The notes beneath the pieces are model-generated. The model did not search any database. It worked only from the letters and a program-made list of their open reading frames with translations, and was not told the origin of the DNA. Shown here piece after piece: positions 37,598-46,000 of a DNA stretch of 64,000 nt. Within the stretch, counting starts at the first letter, position 1. Each line of letters begins with the position of its first letter. The stretch is from G963662905 sp965230045 (GTDB taxonomy: Bacteria > Bacteroidota > Bacteroidia > Bacteroidales > WRLA01). The translations under genes and the position numbers were made by a program. The stretch lies in assembly GCA_965230045.1 (NCBI GenBank), contig OZ245940.1, positions 1,054,001 through 1,118,000 of the forward strand, written 5' to 3'.

Positions 37598-38944
37598 TTG
37601 GATGCATACCGGATTTTTATTGTAGAAGATGACCTTGTTACAGCCAAAGTATTGAAGCAGCACCTGTTGCGGAACAATGATACTGAAGTGGAGGTATTTC
37701 AGGATGGCCAGAGTTTTCTCGACAGGCTGCACGAAAACCCTGATATTATCAGTCTGGACTATTTATTGCCCGATTTTACCGGCATGGAACTGTTGCGAAA
37801 AATCAGGAAATTCAATGCCGATATCCCAATTATTATCGTTTCGGCCCAGCAGGATATTCATACGGCTGTAAAGCTTGTGCAGTTGGGGGCCTACGATTAT
37901 GTTGTGAAGGACAAAAACATGAAAAGCAGGCTTTATTCCCTGATTGAAAAATTAAAGGAAAACCTGCAATTACAGCGTAAGATTTCATTTCTGGAGCAGG
38001 AAATTGGCAGGAAGTTTCAGTTTCGGGATATGATCAAAGGGAACAGCCCGGCCATGCTCCATGTTTTTGAATTAATCGAAAAGGCATCAAAAACCAATAT
38101 CACGGTAAGTATCAATGGCGAGACAGGTACAGGCAAAGAGCTGGTCGCCAAGGCGATACATTTCAACAGCAAGCGTAAAGCAGAGCCTTTTGTAGCCGTG
38201 AATGTTTCTGCAATACCTGCCGAACTTATCGAAAGTGAGATGTTTGGACACGAAAAAGGTTCTTTTACAGGCGCATCGTCAAGGCGTATCGGGAAATTTG
38301 AAGAAGCCGATAAAGGCACCCTTTTTCTCGATGAAATTGGCGATATGGATATGGGCATGCAAACTAAACTGCTGCGCGTGCTTCAGGAAGGTGAGCTGAC
38401 CCGCGTTGGTGGCAATCAGGTGATAAAAACGGATGTGCGGGTTTTGGTGGCAACACATAAAAACCTGAGCCAGGAAGTGCGCAAAGGAAATTTCCGCGAA
38501 GACCTTTATTATCGCCTATTGGGTATGCCTATTGAATTGCCCCCTCTGCGGCAACGCGATAATGATATTGTGTTGCTGGCACGTTTCTTTGTGCAGGATT
38601 TCTGCGAAAAAAACCAGATGAAATCCAAGGCTATATCTGCAGATGCCATTGAAAAACTGAAAAGATACCCCTTTCCGGGGAATGTGCGCGAACTCAAAGC
38701 AATGATTGAACTGGCCTGCGTAATGACCAATGATGATAAAATTGATGCCGAAGATATTTCTTTCCGGTCTAATTTAACCATTGATGAACTCTTAAACGAT
38801 GAATGTTCCCTGCAGGAATATAACCTTCGTATTGTAAAACATTTTTTGAGACAGTACGATAATAATATTAAAGCTGTTGCTGAAAAGTTAAAGATTGGGA
38901 AAACAACAATTTACCGTATGCTAAAAAAGGATGATGAGGCTTAG
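37598..38944 (+). CDS. NtrC-family sigma-54-dependent response regulator
   Basis: The 448-aa protein begins at a TTG (TTG GAT GCA TAC). No in-frame ATG precedes the receiver motif YRIFIVEDDLVTAKVLKQ. The receiver phospho-acceptor Asp is in IISLDYLLPDF, and the Lys is in YDYVVKDKNM. The AAA+ domain has GETGTGKELVAKAIHF (Walker A), GSFTGASSRRIGKFEEA (GAFTGA-like loop contacting sigma-54) and GTLFLDEIGDM (Walker B). A Fis-type helix-turn-helix ends it (NNIKAVAEKLKIGKTTIYRM). No histidine kinase lies nearby, so it is an orphan regulator in this window. Confidence 0.93.
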   Translation: MDAYRIFIVEDDLVTAKVLKQHLLRNNDTEVEVFQDGQSFLDRLHENPDIISLDYLLPDFTGMELLRKIRKFNADIPIIIVSAQQDIHTAVKLVQLGAYDYVVKDKNMKSRLYSLIEKLKENLQLQRKISFLEQEIGRKFQFRDMIKGNSPAMLHVFELIEKASKTNITVSINGETGTGKELVAKAIHFNSKRKAEPFVAVNVSAIPAELIESEMFGHEKGSFTGASSRRIGKFEEADKGTLFLDEIGDMDMGMQTKLLRVLQEGELTRVGGNQVIKTDVRVLVATHKNLSQEVRKGNFREDLYYRLLGMPIELPPLRQRDNDIVLLARFFVQDFCEKNQMKSKAISADAIEKLKRYPFPGNVRELKAMIELACVMTNDDKIDAEDISFRSNLTIDELLNDECSLQEYNLRIVKHFLRQYDNNIKAVAEKLKIGKTTIYRMLKKDDEA

Positions 38945-38953
38945 CTATACACG

Positions 38954-39598
38954 CTAAAGCTGCTCAATCATATCTTCTTTCAGTTTACCGTTATTGTCAA
39001 AATATTCTTGAAGCATTTTCATATCTGTGAGATGCAGTGTTTTTAAGCCTAATTTCCGGGCAGCTTCCACATTTTCCAAGGTGTCGTCTATAAACAGGGT
39101 TTCTTCCGGAATCAGATCATGTTCATCGATCAGGGCTTCAAAAAACTCGGCATCCGGTTTGCGCATATAACGCTCAAACGACCAATACGCTTCGTGCACG
39201 GCTTCTTCGAGGTACATTTGTTTGATATCGAAAAACTGCTGAGCAAAAGTTTGGTAATGAATATTATTGGTATTACTGAGGATAAACGTAAAATAATGTT
39301 TACCACTTTCGATCATTAAATTTGTATTGATTTTATGAAAGCCTTTTAGCAGGCGCATCCAAGCAAATATGATGTCGTCTTCATTGGCTGAGATGTCGGT
39401 TTCCTGCATCAGGAATCCCGGAAAATCATCATCATCGATGCAGCCCATTTCAAGCTGATGAAAAAATTCGGATTGTGTGGCTTTGTTGAAAGCCTGCTCA
39501 ATATCCTGTATGCCGATATTACGGAAGGCATTGAAGCAATCGTTATAGTCAATGGCATAAATTACGCCGCCGAAGTCGTAGATAATATTTTTGATCAT
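38954..39598 (-). CDS. HAD-superfamily phosphatase (HAD-IA, YihX-like)
   Basis: This is a 214-aa enzyme. Motif I is NIIYDFGGVIYAIDY, in which the second catalytic Asp is replaced by Gly as in YihX-type members. Motif II is TFILSNTNNIH, motif III Lys lies in YMRKPDAEFFEAL, and motif IV is TLFIDDTLENVEAARKLGL. It probably dephosphorylates a small sugar phosphate or nucleotide. It is convergent with the response-regulator gene across a 9-bp gap. Confidence 0.9.
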   Translation of the reverse strand: MIKNIIYDFGGVIYAIDYNDCFNAFRNIGIQDIEQAFNKATQSEFFHQLEMGCIDDDDFPGFLMQETDISANEDDIIFAWMRLLKGFHKINTNLMIESGKHYFTFILSNTNNIHYQTFAQQFFDIKQMYLEEAVHEAYWSFERYMRKPDAEFFEALIDEHDLIPEETLFIDDTLENVEAARKLGLKTLHLTDMKMLQEYFDNNGKLKEDMIEQL

Positions 39599-39762
39599 AA
39601 AATACGGTTTGGGTCACAAAGTTATGAAAAAGGCAAAGCGAGGCAAGGAGAAAAAATTTTGGGCAAGGCTAAAAATAAGTTTTTGAAAATAGGGCAATAG
39701 TTTGTAATTTTGCACACCTGTTTTGGGAAATTGGAATTTACTCCGATAAACAACAAACAGAA

Positions 39763-39836
39763 GGGCCTATAGCTCAGTTGGTTAGAGCACCTGACTCATA
39801 ATCAGGTGGTCCCTGGTTCAAGTCCAGGTGGGCCCA
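39763..39836 (+). tRNA. tRNA with CAT anticodon (probably tRNA-Ile2, possibly Met)
   Basis: This is a complete 74-nt cloverleaf. Acceptor GGGCCTA pairs with TGGGCCC (discriminator A), the D-arm is GCTCAGTTGGTTAGAGC, the anticodon stem CCTGA/TCAGG carries the loop CTCATAA (CAT), and the T-arm is CCTGGTTCAAGTCCAGG. CAT can be elongator Met or lysidine-modified Ile2. The acceptor resembles tRNA-Ile, so I favour Ile2, not firmly. Its 3' end is the source of the tandem array that follows. Confidence 0.9.
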
Positions 39837-41652
39837 CGATAAAACCTGTCGATAATCCGACGGGTTTTTTTTGTTTATAAGGGTATATCAACCAAAACGA
39901 TGATATTTCGTTTGGGGTAATGTTTTTTGGGTTGTGGTCCCTGGTTCTTCCGATAGTTATCGGAACAGGTGGGCCCACGATAAAACCTGTCGATAATCCG
40001 GCGGGTTTTTTTGTTTATAAGGGTATATCAATCAAAAGGATGATATTACGTTTGGAGTATTGTTTTTTTGGTTGTGGACCCTGGTTCTTCCGATAGTTAT
40101 CGGAACAGGTGGGCCCACGATAAGACCTGTCGATAATCCGGCGGGTTTTTTTGTTTATAAGGGTATATCAACCAAAAGGATGATATTTCGTTTGGAGTAT
40201 TGTTTTTTGGGTTGTGGGCCTTGGTTCTTCCGATAGCTATCGGAACAGGTGGGCCCACGATAAAACCTGTCGATAATCCGGCGGGTTTTTTTGTTTATAA
40301 GGGTATATCAACCAAAAGGATGATATTTCGTTTGGAGTATTGTTTTTTGGGTTGTGGGCCCTGGTTCTTCCGATAGCTATCGGAACAGGTGGGCCCACGA
40401 TAAGACCTGTCGATAATCCGGCAGGTTTTTTTTTTTAAATGGCTAACAAACAAAACGATGATATTTCGTTTTGGATTATTGTTTTTTGGGTTGTGGTTCC
40501 TGGTTCTTCCGATAGTTATCGGAACAGGTGGGCCCACGATAAAACCTGTCGATAATCCGGCGGGTTTTTTTGTTTATAAGGGTATATCAATCAAAAGGAT
40601 GATATTTCGTTTGGAGTATTGTTTTTTGGGTTGTGGGCCCTGGTTCTTCCGATAGCTATCGGAACAGGTGGGCCCACGATAAAACCTGTCGATAATCCGG
40701 CGGGTTTTTTTGTTTATAAGGGTATATCAACCAAAAGGATGATATTTCGTTTGGAGTATTGTTTTTTGGGTTGTGGGCCCTGGTTCTTCCGATAGCTATC
40801 GGAACAGGTGGACCCACGATAAGACCTGTCGATAATCCGGCGGGTTTTTTTGTTTTAAATGGCTAACAACCAAAAGGATGATATTTCGTTTGGAGTATTG
40901 TTTTTTGGGTTGTGGGCCCTGGTTCTTCCGATAGCTATCGGAACAGGTGGGCCCACGATAAAACCTGTCGATAATCCGGCGGGTTTTTTTGTTTATAAGG
41001 GTATATCAACCAAAAGGATGATATTTCGTTTGGAGTATTGTTTTTTGGGTTGTGGGCCCTGGTTCTTCCGATAGCTATCGGAACAGGTGGGCCCACGATA
41101 AGACCTGTCGATAATCCGGCAGGTTTTTTTGTTTTAAATGGCTAACAAACAAAACGATGATATTTCGTTTTGGATTATTGTTTTTTGGGTTGTGGTTCCT
41201 GGTTCTTCCGATAGTTATCGGAACAGGTGGACCCACGATAAAACCTGTCGATAATCCGGCGGGTTTTTTTGTTTATAAGGGTATATCAATCAAAAGGATG
41301 ATATTTCGTTTGGAGTATTGTTTTTTGGGTTGTGGACCCTGGTTCTTCCGATAGCTATCGGAACAGGTGGGCCCACGATAAAACCTGTCGATAATCCGGC
41401 GGGTTTTTTTGTTTATAAGGGTATATCAACCAAAAGGATGATATTTCGTTTGGAGTATTGTTTTTTGGGTAGTGGTCCCTGGTTCTTCCGATAGCTATCG
41501 GAACAGGTGGGCCCACGATAAAACCTGTCGATAATCCGGCAGGTTTTTTTGTTTATAAGGGTATATCAACCAAAAGGATGATATTTCGTTTGGATTATTG
41601 TTTTTTGGGTTGTGGTTCCTGGTTCTTCCGATAGTTATCGGAACAGGTGGGC
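39825..41652 (+). repeat. Tandem array: 13 copies of a ~140-bp tRNA-3'-end/terminator unit
   Basis: The motif CAGGTGGGCCCAC, the 3' end of the tRNA at 39763, recurs at 39825 (in the tRNA), 39966, 40106, 40246, 40386, 40525, 40665, 40805, 40944, 41084, 41224, 41364, 41504 and, truncated, 41644. The spacing is 139-141 bp. Each unit contains the tRNA T-arm and acceptor 3' strand with the palindrome TTCCGATAGYTATCGGAA in place of AAGTC, the terminator hairpin, and about 85 bp of other DNA. That DNA is of two types, TATAAGGGTATATCAA or TTAAATGGCTAACAA. The order of types is AAAABAABABAAA, and units 5-6 and 10-11 are near-identical, showing a 5-unit (~700-bp) duplication. Short readings of 65-71 codons inside are by-products of the period. 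Confidence 0.9.
39844..39872 (+). terminator. Terminator of the CAT tRNA
   Basis: An 8-bp stem ACCTGTCG/CGACGGGT (one T-G pair) around ATAATC is followed by eight T residues. It starts 7 bases after the tRNA 3' end. Copies of it recur in every unit of the following repeat array. Confidence 0.85.
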
Positions 41653-41870
41653 AAAAAACAAGAAGTTAAAGCGCGCTTGTTTATAGCTATTTTTGTGCAA
41701 GCCGCTGAGCTATAATACATATTCTAATCTCAAAAAAACACTGCCATCGTCATTGGCCGAAGATATTCCGACCAGATGAAGATGGCAGTGTGAGATAGTG
41801 GATCAGGCTTTTATCAGGCTGTTCCACAAAGGGCTTTACCCTTGAGGTCAGTATAACAGATTATTTGCTT

Positions 41871-42884
41871 TTATAAATCAGTTCCAAATATCCGTTTTCC
41901 GATTTTTTGATGGTTTGCGGGTGCTGATTTTGAAAAAGATACGGGTTCCATGATCATTTCCATTGGTACTCCTTCATTTTCCAGGTCAATACCTATAAAA
42001 TATTCAGTTGTTAGTTGGATTTCCTTGACGATATTAATGCCATCGCAATCTAATTCACCACCAATGGTAAAAGCTATTTTATCTTGTTGTTCGTTGCACC
42101 ATGTCCATGTTCCTAAATCGGTTTCGCCTCCATAATTAACAAGGTATGTGCCTGCTTTGGAAAATAATACATAATATTCCGGAAATGCAATGCCGCCAAA
42201 TGATACTAATTCCCATGTTTGGCATAGTATGTCCGTATTTGTTGTTTCTTCGATTTCTGCTTCTTTTACGGCGTCAATAGTTTGAGGGTTTGGATTTGAC
42301 AGGAGTTCAACGGAAAAATTTATGTTATTTTCAGTAATCTCATTTATGGTAATTGTTCCCAAATCAGAAAGGAGGATGGTATTGCTTCCGGAAATCTCAT
42401 AAGCGCCAAAAGCAACAAATTCTTCATCGGCCGATTTTCCTGTGGCATCTGCTACTACAATATAATTTCCACTTAAATTAAACTCGAAAGAAGTAAACAT
42501 ACCGGAGCTTGTTACATCCCATTTTGCATTGATCCTTTCTTTTAGCGAGCCATCGTCAATAACGTTTAAAGAAATTTTGCCAGTAACATTGGAGCCATCG
42601 TTTGCCTTTGCTGTAATTTCAGCACTGCCAACTTTTAGGCCCATAACCAGTCCGTCCGCTACGGATACCACGCTCGCGTCTGAAGAAGTCCATGTAAGCC
42701 CTTTTAAAGTGGCATTTGATGGCAGGATATTGGCAGTAATTTCCAGGTATTCCCCCACATCAATATTATTTTTTTCGGCAGTTAACTCAATAGAACTAAC
42801 CATTACATTATCCGTGCTGTCTTTTTCACAGGAAGAATATGCAAAAACTACAATTGCGATAAAAATTAGTTTGATAAATCTCAT
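41871..42884 (-). CDS. Lipoprotein with BIG_2 domain and lipocalin-like C-terminus
   Basis: The 337-aa protein has a signal ending in the lipobox FAYSSCEKD. Residues about 30-110 form a bacterial Ig-like group 2 domain (SSIELTAEKNNIDVGEYLEI, LTWTSSDASVVSVADGLVMG). The rest resembles two lipocalin-like or META-type repeats (LKERINAKWDVTSSGMF and TDILCQTWELVSFGGI), as in many Bacteroidota surface lipoproteins. The function is unknown. No operon partner is present. Confidence 0.8.
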   Translation of the reverse strand: MRFIKLIFIAIVVFAYSSCEKDSTDNVMVSSIELTAEKNNIDVGEYLEITANILPSNATLKGLTWTSSDASVVSVADGLVMGLKVGSAEITAKANDGSNVTGKISLNVIDDGSLKERINAKWDVTSSGMFTSFEFNLSGNYIVVADATGKSADEEFVAFGAYEISGSNTILLSDLGTITINEITENNINFSVELLSNPNPQTIDAVKEAEIEETTNTDILCQTWELVSFGGIAFPEYYVLFSKAGTYLVNYGGETDLGTWTWCNEQQDKIAFTIGGELDCDGINIVKEIQLTTEYFIGIDLENEGVPMEMIMEPVSFSKSAPANHQKIGKRIFGTDL

Positions 42885-43412
42885 GATAAAAAAGTTTAAG
42901 TTAGAATTAATTTGTTCCTTCGTATATATTTTAACTAATTGTAATTGTCAAATATTTGTTATGTCGTTTCTCTGGTATTATTGCTTTAAATCGAAATTTA
43001 ATTCCTGATATTGTTTTTTGTTCTTGATAATACCCAAAACTATGGGTAATATCATATTCTTGGTAACCGCTTATCTGGTCAAAAAAAGAAGCCAAATGTA
43101 GTAATATTTGCGTTCCGAAGAGAATAATTTTTTTTGTGTTTTCAGTGCAAATAAATCTTTATCAGGCCGTGTTTTTTTCTGTGTCAACGCAAATTGATGC
43201 AGCCGTACAGGATGCTTATTTGTTGTATTCGGGTCAAGCTGATACAGCCTATCCGCTTGTTCTGTTTTAGGCTTTCAGCTTGATTAAGAAAAAATAGCCT
43301 TTTTGGGAAGGCCAAAGGTTTGTTTAATCACACTTAAGCTTCAACAGGCCGAAAGGCTGGCATAAGGGATTCATCTTAAAAATAAAAAGTACGGTAAATC
43401 AATAAATTAGTA
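42885..43412. other. Gene-poor intergenic DNA before the MITE
   Basis: There is no ORF of credible size in 528 bp of AT-rich DNA. A 44-codon open stretch from about 43138 (FSVQINLYQAVFF...) reads smoothly but has no start or homology I know, and may be a remnant. I see no RNA gene here. Confidence 0.5.
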
Positions 43413-43420
43413 ATTTTTTT

Positions 43421-43782
43421 GGTTCTACTGAGAATTTCGTGGGTTCTTATAAAATTTGAGATGAAAAGCATTGAGAAATATGTTCATATAATATTTATTC
43501 GAAAAATCTGAGCTCCAACAGATTCCTCCCTCCACAAAGACTTAATCACTTCGTTTGGCTTTGTTTCGGTCGGAATGACGCTGTTTAACAAGTGTTTAAG
43601 GCAAATGCGGCGAGGACGCGTTTAAAATATCCTACTGTGTCCTCGCCGCATTTGCCCTCTGATTTTGTAAAACGCGTCATTCCGACAAAGTTTCCGAAGT
43701 ATGAGGAATTCCGATAGCTATCGGAAGGAGGAATCTGTTGGAGATTTAACTTTTGTCTTTCCACGGAATTCCTAGTAGAACC
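43421..43782. mobile_element. MITE-like element, copy 2 (362 bp, 8-bp TSD)
   Basis: Terminal inverted repeats start GGTTCTACTGAG (left) and GGTTCTACTAGG (right strand). They are flanked by the exact 8-bp direct repeat ATTTTTTT (43413-43420 and 43783-43790). The interior is the reverse complement of copy 1 at 23674, with two differences. One is an inserted block bounded by a perfect 18-bp inverted repeat (43600-43617 and 43639-43656). The other is the palindrome TTCCGATAGCTATCGGAA (43709-43726) replacing one hairpin arm. Confidence 0.8.
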
Positions 43783-43926
43783 ATTTTTTTAAGAGCACTA
43801 TGCGCGTAAAACTTTCTCCAAAGCAAACATGTATCATCTTTGTGCTATGTTTTATTCAATTTTGTTTTAAAAACTGTATAAATACAAATCAGAATCGTAT
43901 TAACTATGTTATAAAGCGTTTTTAAT

Positions 43927-43981
43927 GCGTATTTGATACGTACTTGATACGTACTTGATACGTAGTTGATATGTATTTAAT
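43927..43981. repeat. Five 11-bp iterons upstream of the WYL gene
   Basis: Consecutive copies are GCGTATTTGAT, ACGTACTTGAT (twice), ACGTAGTTGAT and ATGTATTTAAT. The 11-bp period puts each copy on nearly the same DNA face, as for cooperative protein binding. They lie 420 bp before the WYL regulator start. The rest of 43982-44401 holds no gene I can support. Confidence 0.7.
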
Positions 43982-44401
43982 TTAGCTTTGACAGAATGCC
44001 ATCATATTGAAGAGTTGATCTTTTGTAAAGGATTGGTTTTTTTTGATACCGGTGCGCGGTGAAGAGGCAAACTACCGGCCATATGCACAGGCGTTAAAAG
44101 GGCTTGATAATTATTGGGGCAAAGCCTGAAGCAAAACTTTGAGGCAATCTATAACGTTCATGTTTGATTCCATCCGCACCAAGGGGAAGGTTTTTAATGG
44201 AATGGGGTTATCAAGCTTTATTTTTAACTAACTTTATTTGGCTATTTGTACTATTTTTTCTAATTTTATGGCTTAAGACCAAAATAAACAAAATTTCAAT
44301 TTGTGCGTGTTTGTATTAAATTGATTTATAGTTAATTATCATATTCATCACTTTGACACAACAGAACTGACCAGCTGTTGCATCGAAGCAAAACAATTTT
44401 T

Positions 44402-45313
44402 ATGGCTTCACGAGCTGTGGAATTATTGCTTTTGCTTGGAAGCGGGGTTAAATACTCCAAGCTGGAGCTAAAAGAAAAATTGAAGACCGGAGAACGAAAC
44501 CTTTCCGGCCTGATCCGCTTTTTAAAGGAAAAAGGTTTTGACATTCCCCGTGCAAAAAACGGGCAGGTTTATCTCAAGGGTTTTCCGAAAGAATGGAAGA
44601 ATCATTCAGAGAGTATTTTATTTTCTGATGACGAAAAAGAAGTGCTCTCCCGTGCAGTACTTAACCTCAATAAATCGCATGCCTTAAAAAACAGTTTAAT
44701 GCAGAAGCTGAATTGTGTTGCGTCCGCTTGTCTTTCTTGCGACACAGTTTATGGGAACAATATCCCTCAAATTACAAAAACAATCATTTTGTCCATACGC
44801 CAATCAAGGCAACTGAAACTGACTGCTTATAGCTCGGGCAGCAGCAACAAACTGGTTAACAGGACTGTGGAAGTTTTTCAGCTTAATGATGCGCTTACGC
44901 GATGTACAGCCTATGAGCTGGACAGCGATAAAGTTAAATCTTTTATGACCGAACGCATTGGCGCGGTGCAATTACTCGAGGGCAAACACCAATATCGCCA
45001 TAAACATCAGGTTCCGCATTACGGCGTTTTTGGCTTTAGCGGCCCTGATTGCTATTGTGTGTGCCTGCATCTCGATATACTGGCGCAAAACCTGCTCAAG
45101 GAAGAATATCCGAAAAGCCGTGCCTTCATCAGGAAAATCAAAGAAAACCAATATGAATTTAAGTGTAAAGTCCCTGATATAAAAGGGGTTGGAAGGTTTG
45201 TGCTTGGCCTGTACGATCATGTGGAAATTATTGAAGGCGCAGAATTAAAACAGTATGTCCGGCAAAAGTTATCCGAATTTTCTGTCGACATCAATAAAGA
45301 AAAAACAGATTAA
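44402..45313 (+). CDS. WYL-domain transcriptional regulator of the CRISPR locus
   Basis: The 303-aa protein starts at the ATG 44402 (MASRAVELLLLLGSGVKYSK). A TTG start 24 bp upstream is less likely. An N-terminal winged-helix region (KLELKEKLKTGERNLSGLIR) binds DNA. A WYL-like domain (RQSRQLKLTAYSSGSSNKLV, then LTRCTAYELDSDKVKSFMTE) may sense a nucleic-acid ligand, and a C-terminal WCX-like part (DHVEIIEGAELKQYVRQKL) ends it. Such regulators are common at the edge of cas and other defence loci. It is the first gene of the plus-strand cas cluster. Its last ~20 codons are re-used in the two chimeric RAYT genes that follow. Confidence 0.85.
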   Translation: MASRAVELLLLLGSGVKYSKLELKEKLKTGERNLSGLIRFLKEKGFDIPRAKNGQVYLKGFPKEWKNHSESILFSDDEKEVLSRAVLNLNKSHALKNSLMQKLNCVASACLSCDTVYGNNIPQITKTIILSIRQSRQLKLTAYSSGSSNKLVNRTVEVFQLNDALTRCTAYELDSDKVKSFMTERIGAVQLLEGKHQYRHKHQVPHYGVFGFSGPDCYCVCLHLDILAQNLLKEEYPKSRAFIRKIKENQYEFKCKVPDIKGVGRFVLGLYDHVEIIEGAELKQYVRQKLSEFSVDINKEKTD

Positions 45314-45314
45314 A

Positions 45315-45656
45315 ATGCCAAAGATTATACCATTAGAAGCCGGTAATTTTTACCATATATATAATCATGGCGTGGGAGGCCGCAAGCTTTTTCGCGAAAA
45401 AGGGAATTACGAACATTTTCTAAGGCAGTACCGTAAGTATATCGATCCGGTAGTTGATACCTACGCCTGGGCCTTGATGCCCAACCATTTCCATTGGTTG
45501 GTGCGGGTTAAGGAGGATGTTGGTGGCCTGGAAATTACTCCTGACAGGTCTGCTGGTGGGTCTGTTAGCGCTGGGAGGCGGACATTCTTAGCAGCGTATT
45601 TGCGGCAAAAGCTATCAGGCTTTTCTGCCGATATCAATAAAGAAAAAACAGATTAA
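45315..45656 (+). pseudogene. Truncated RAYT transposase fused to a WYL C-terminal tail (copy 1)
   Basis: This is 113 codons. The first ~90 are the N-terminal half of a REP-associated tyrosine transposase (GNFYHIYNHGVGGRKLF; MPNHFHWLVRVKED with the HUH His pair). The reading then switches in frame to AAYLRQKLSGFSADINKEK, a close relative of the WYL protein's end (KQYVRQKLSEFSVDINKEK). The catalytic Tyr region is missing, so it cannot transpose. It is the first of three tandem 343-bp units and starts one base after the WYL stop. Confidence 0.85.
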
Positions 45657-45657
45657 G

Positions 45658-45999
45658 ATGCCAAAGATTATACCATTAGAAGCCGGTAATTTTTACCATA
45701 TATACAATCATGGCGTGGGAGGCCGCAAGCTTTTTCGCGAAAAAGGGAATTACGAATATTTTCTAAGGCAGTACCGTAAGTATATCGATCCGGTAGTTGA
45801 TACCTACGCCTGGGCCTTGATGTCCAACCATTTCCATTGGTTGGTGCGGGTTAAGGAGGATGTTGGTGGTTTGGAAATTACTCCTGACAGGTCTGCTGGT
45901 GGGTCTGTTAGTGCTGGGAGGCGGACATTCTTAGCAGCGTATTTGCGGCAAAAGTTATCAGGCTTTTCTGCCGACATCAATAAAGAAAAAACAGATTAA
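45658..45999 (+). pseudogene. Truncated RAYT transposase fused to a WYL C-terminal tail (copy 2)
   Basis: This 113-codon copy is almost identical to the unit starting at 45315, with two residue differences (EYFLR for EHFLR, SNHFH for PNHFH). It has the same breakpoint just after SAGRR and the same WYL-like tail. The 343-bp offset is exact. The near identity means the duplication is recent. The full-length transposase copy follows one base later. Confidence 0.85.
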
Positions 46000-46000
46000 G

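Noticed and set aside
40458..41354. Open readings of 65-71 codons (MIFRFGLLFFG..., MANNQKDDIS...) in the tandem array
   Set aside because: They recur because of the ~140-bp period. They shift frame from unit to unit (140 is not a multiple of 3) and overlap the hairpins and terminators. I see no ribosome-binding site supporting them.
39825..41652. The tandem array as a CRISPR array
   Set aside because: The DNA between the repeated parts is nearly the same in all units rather than unique, and units are ~140 bp. There are no spacers.
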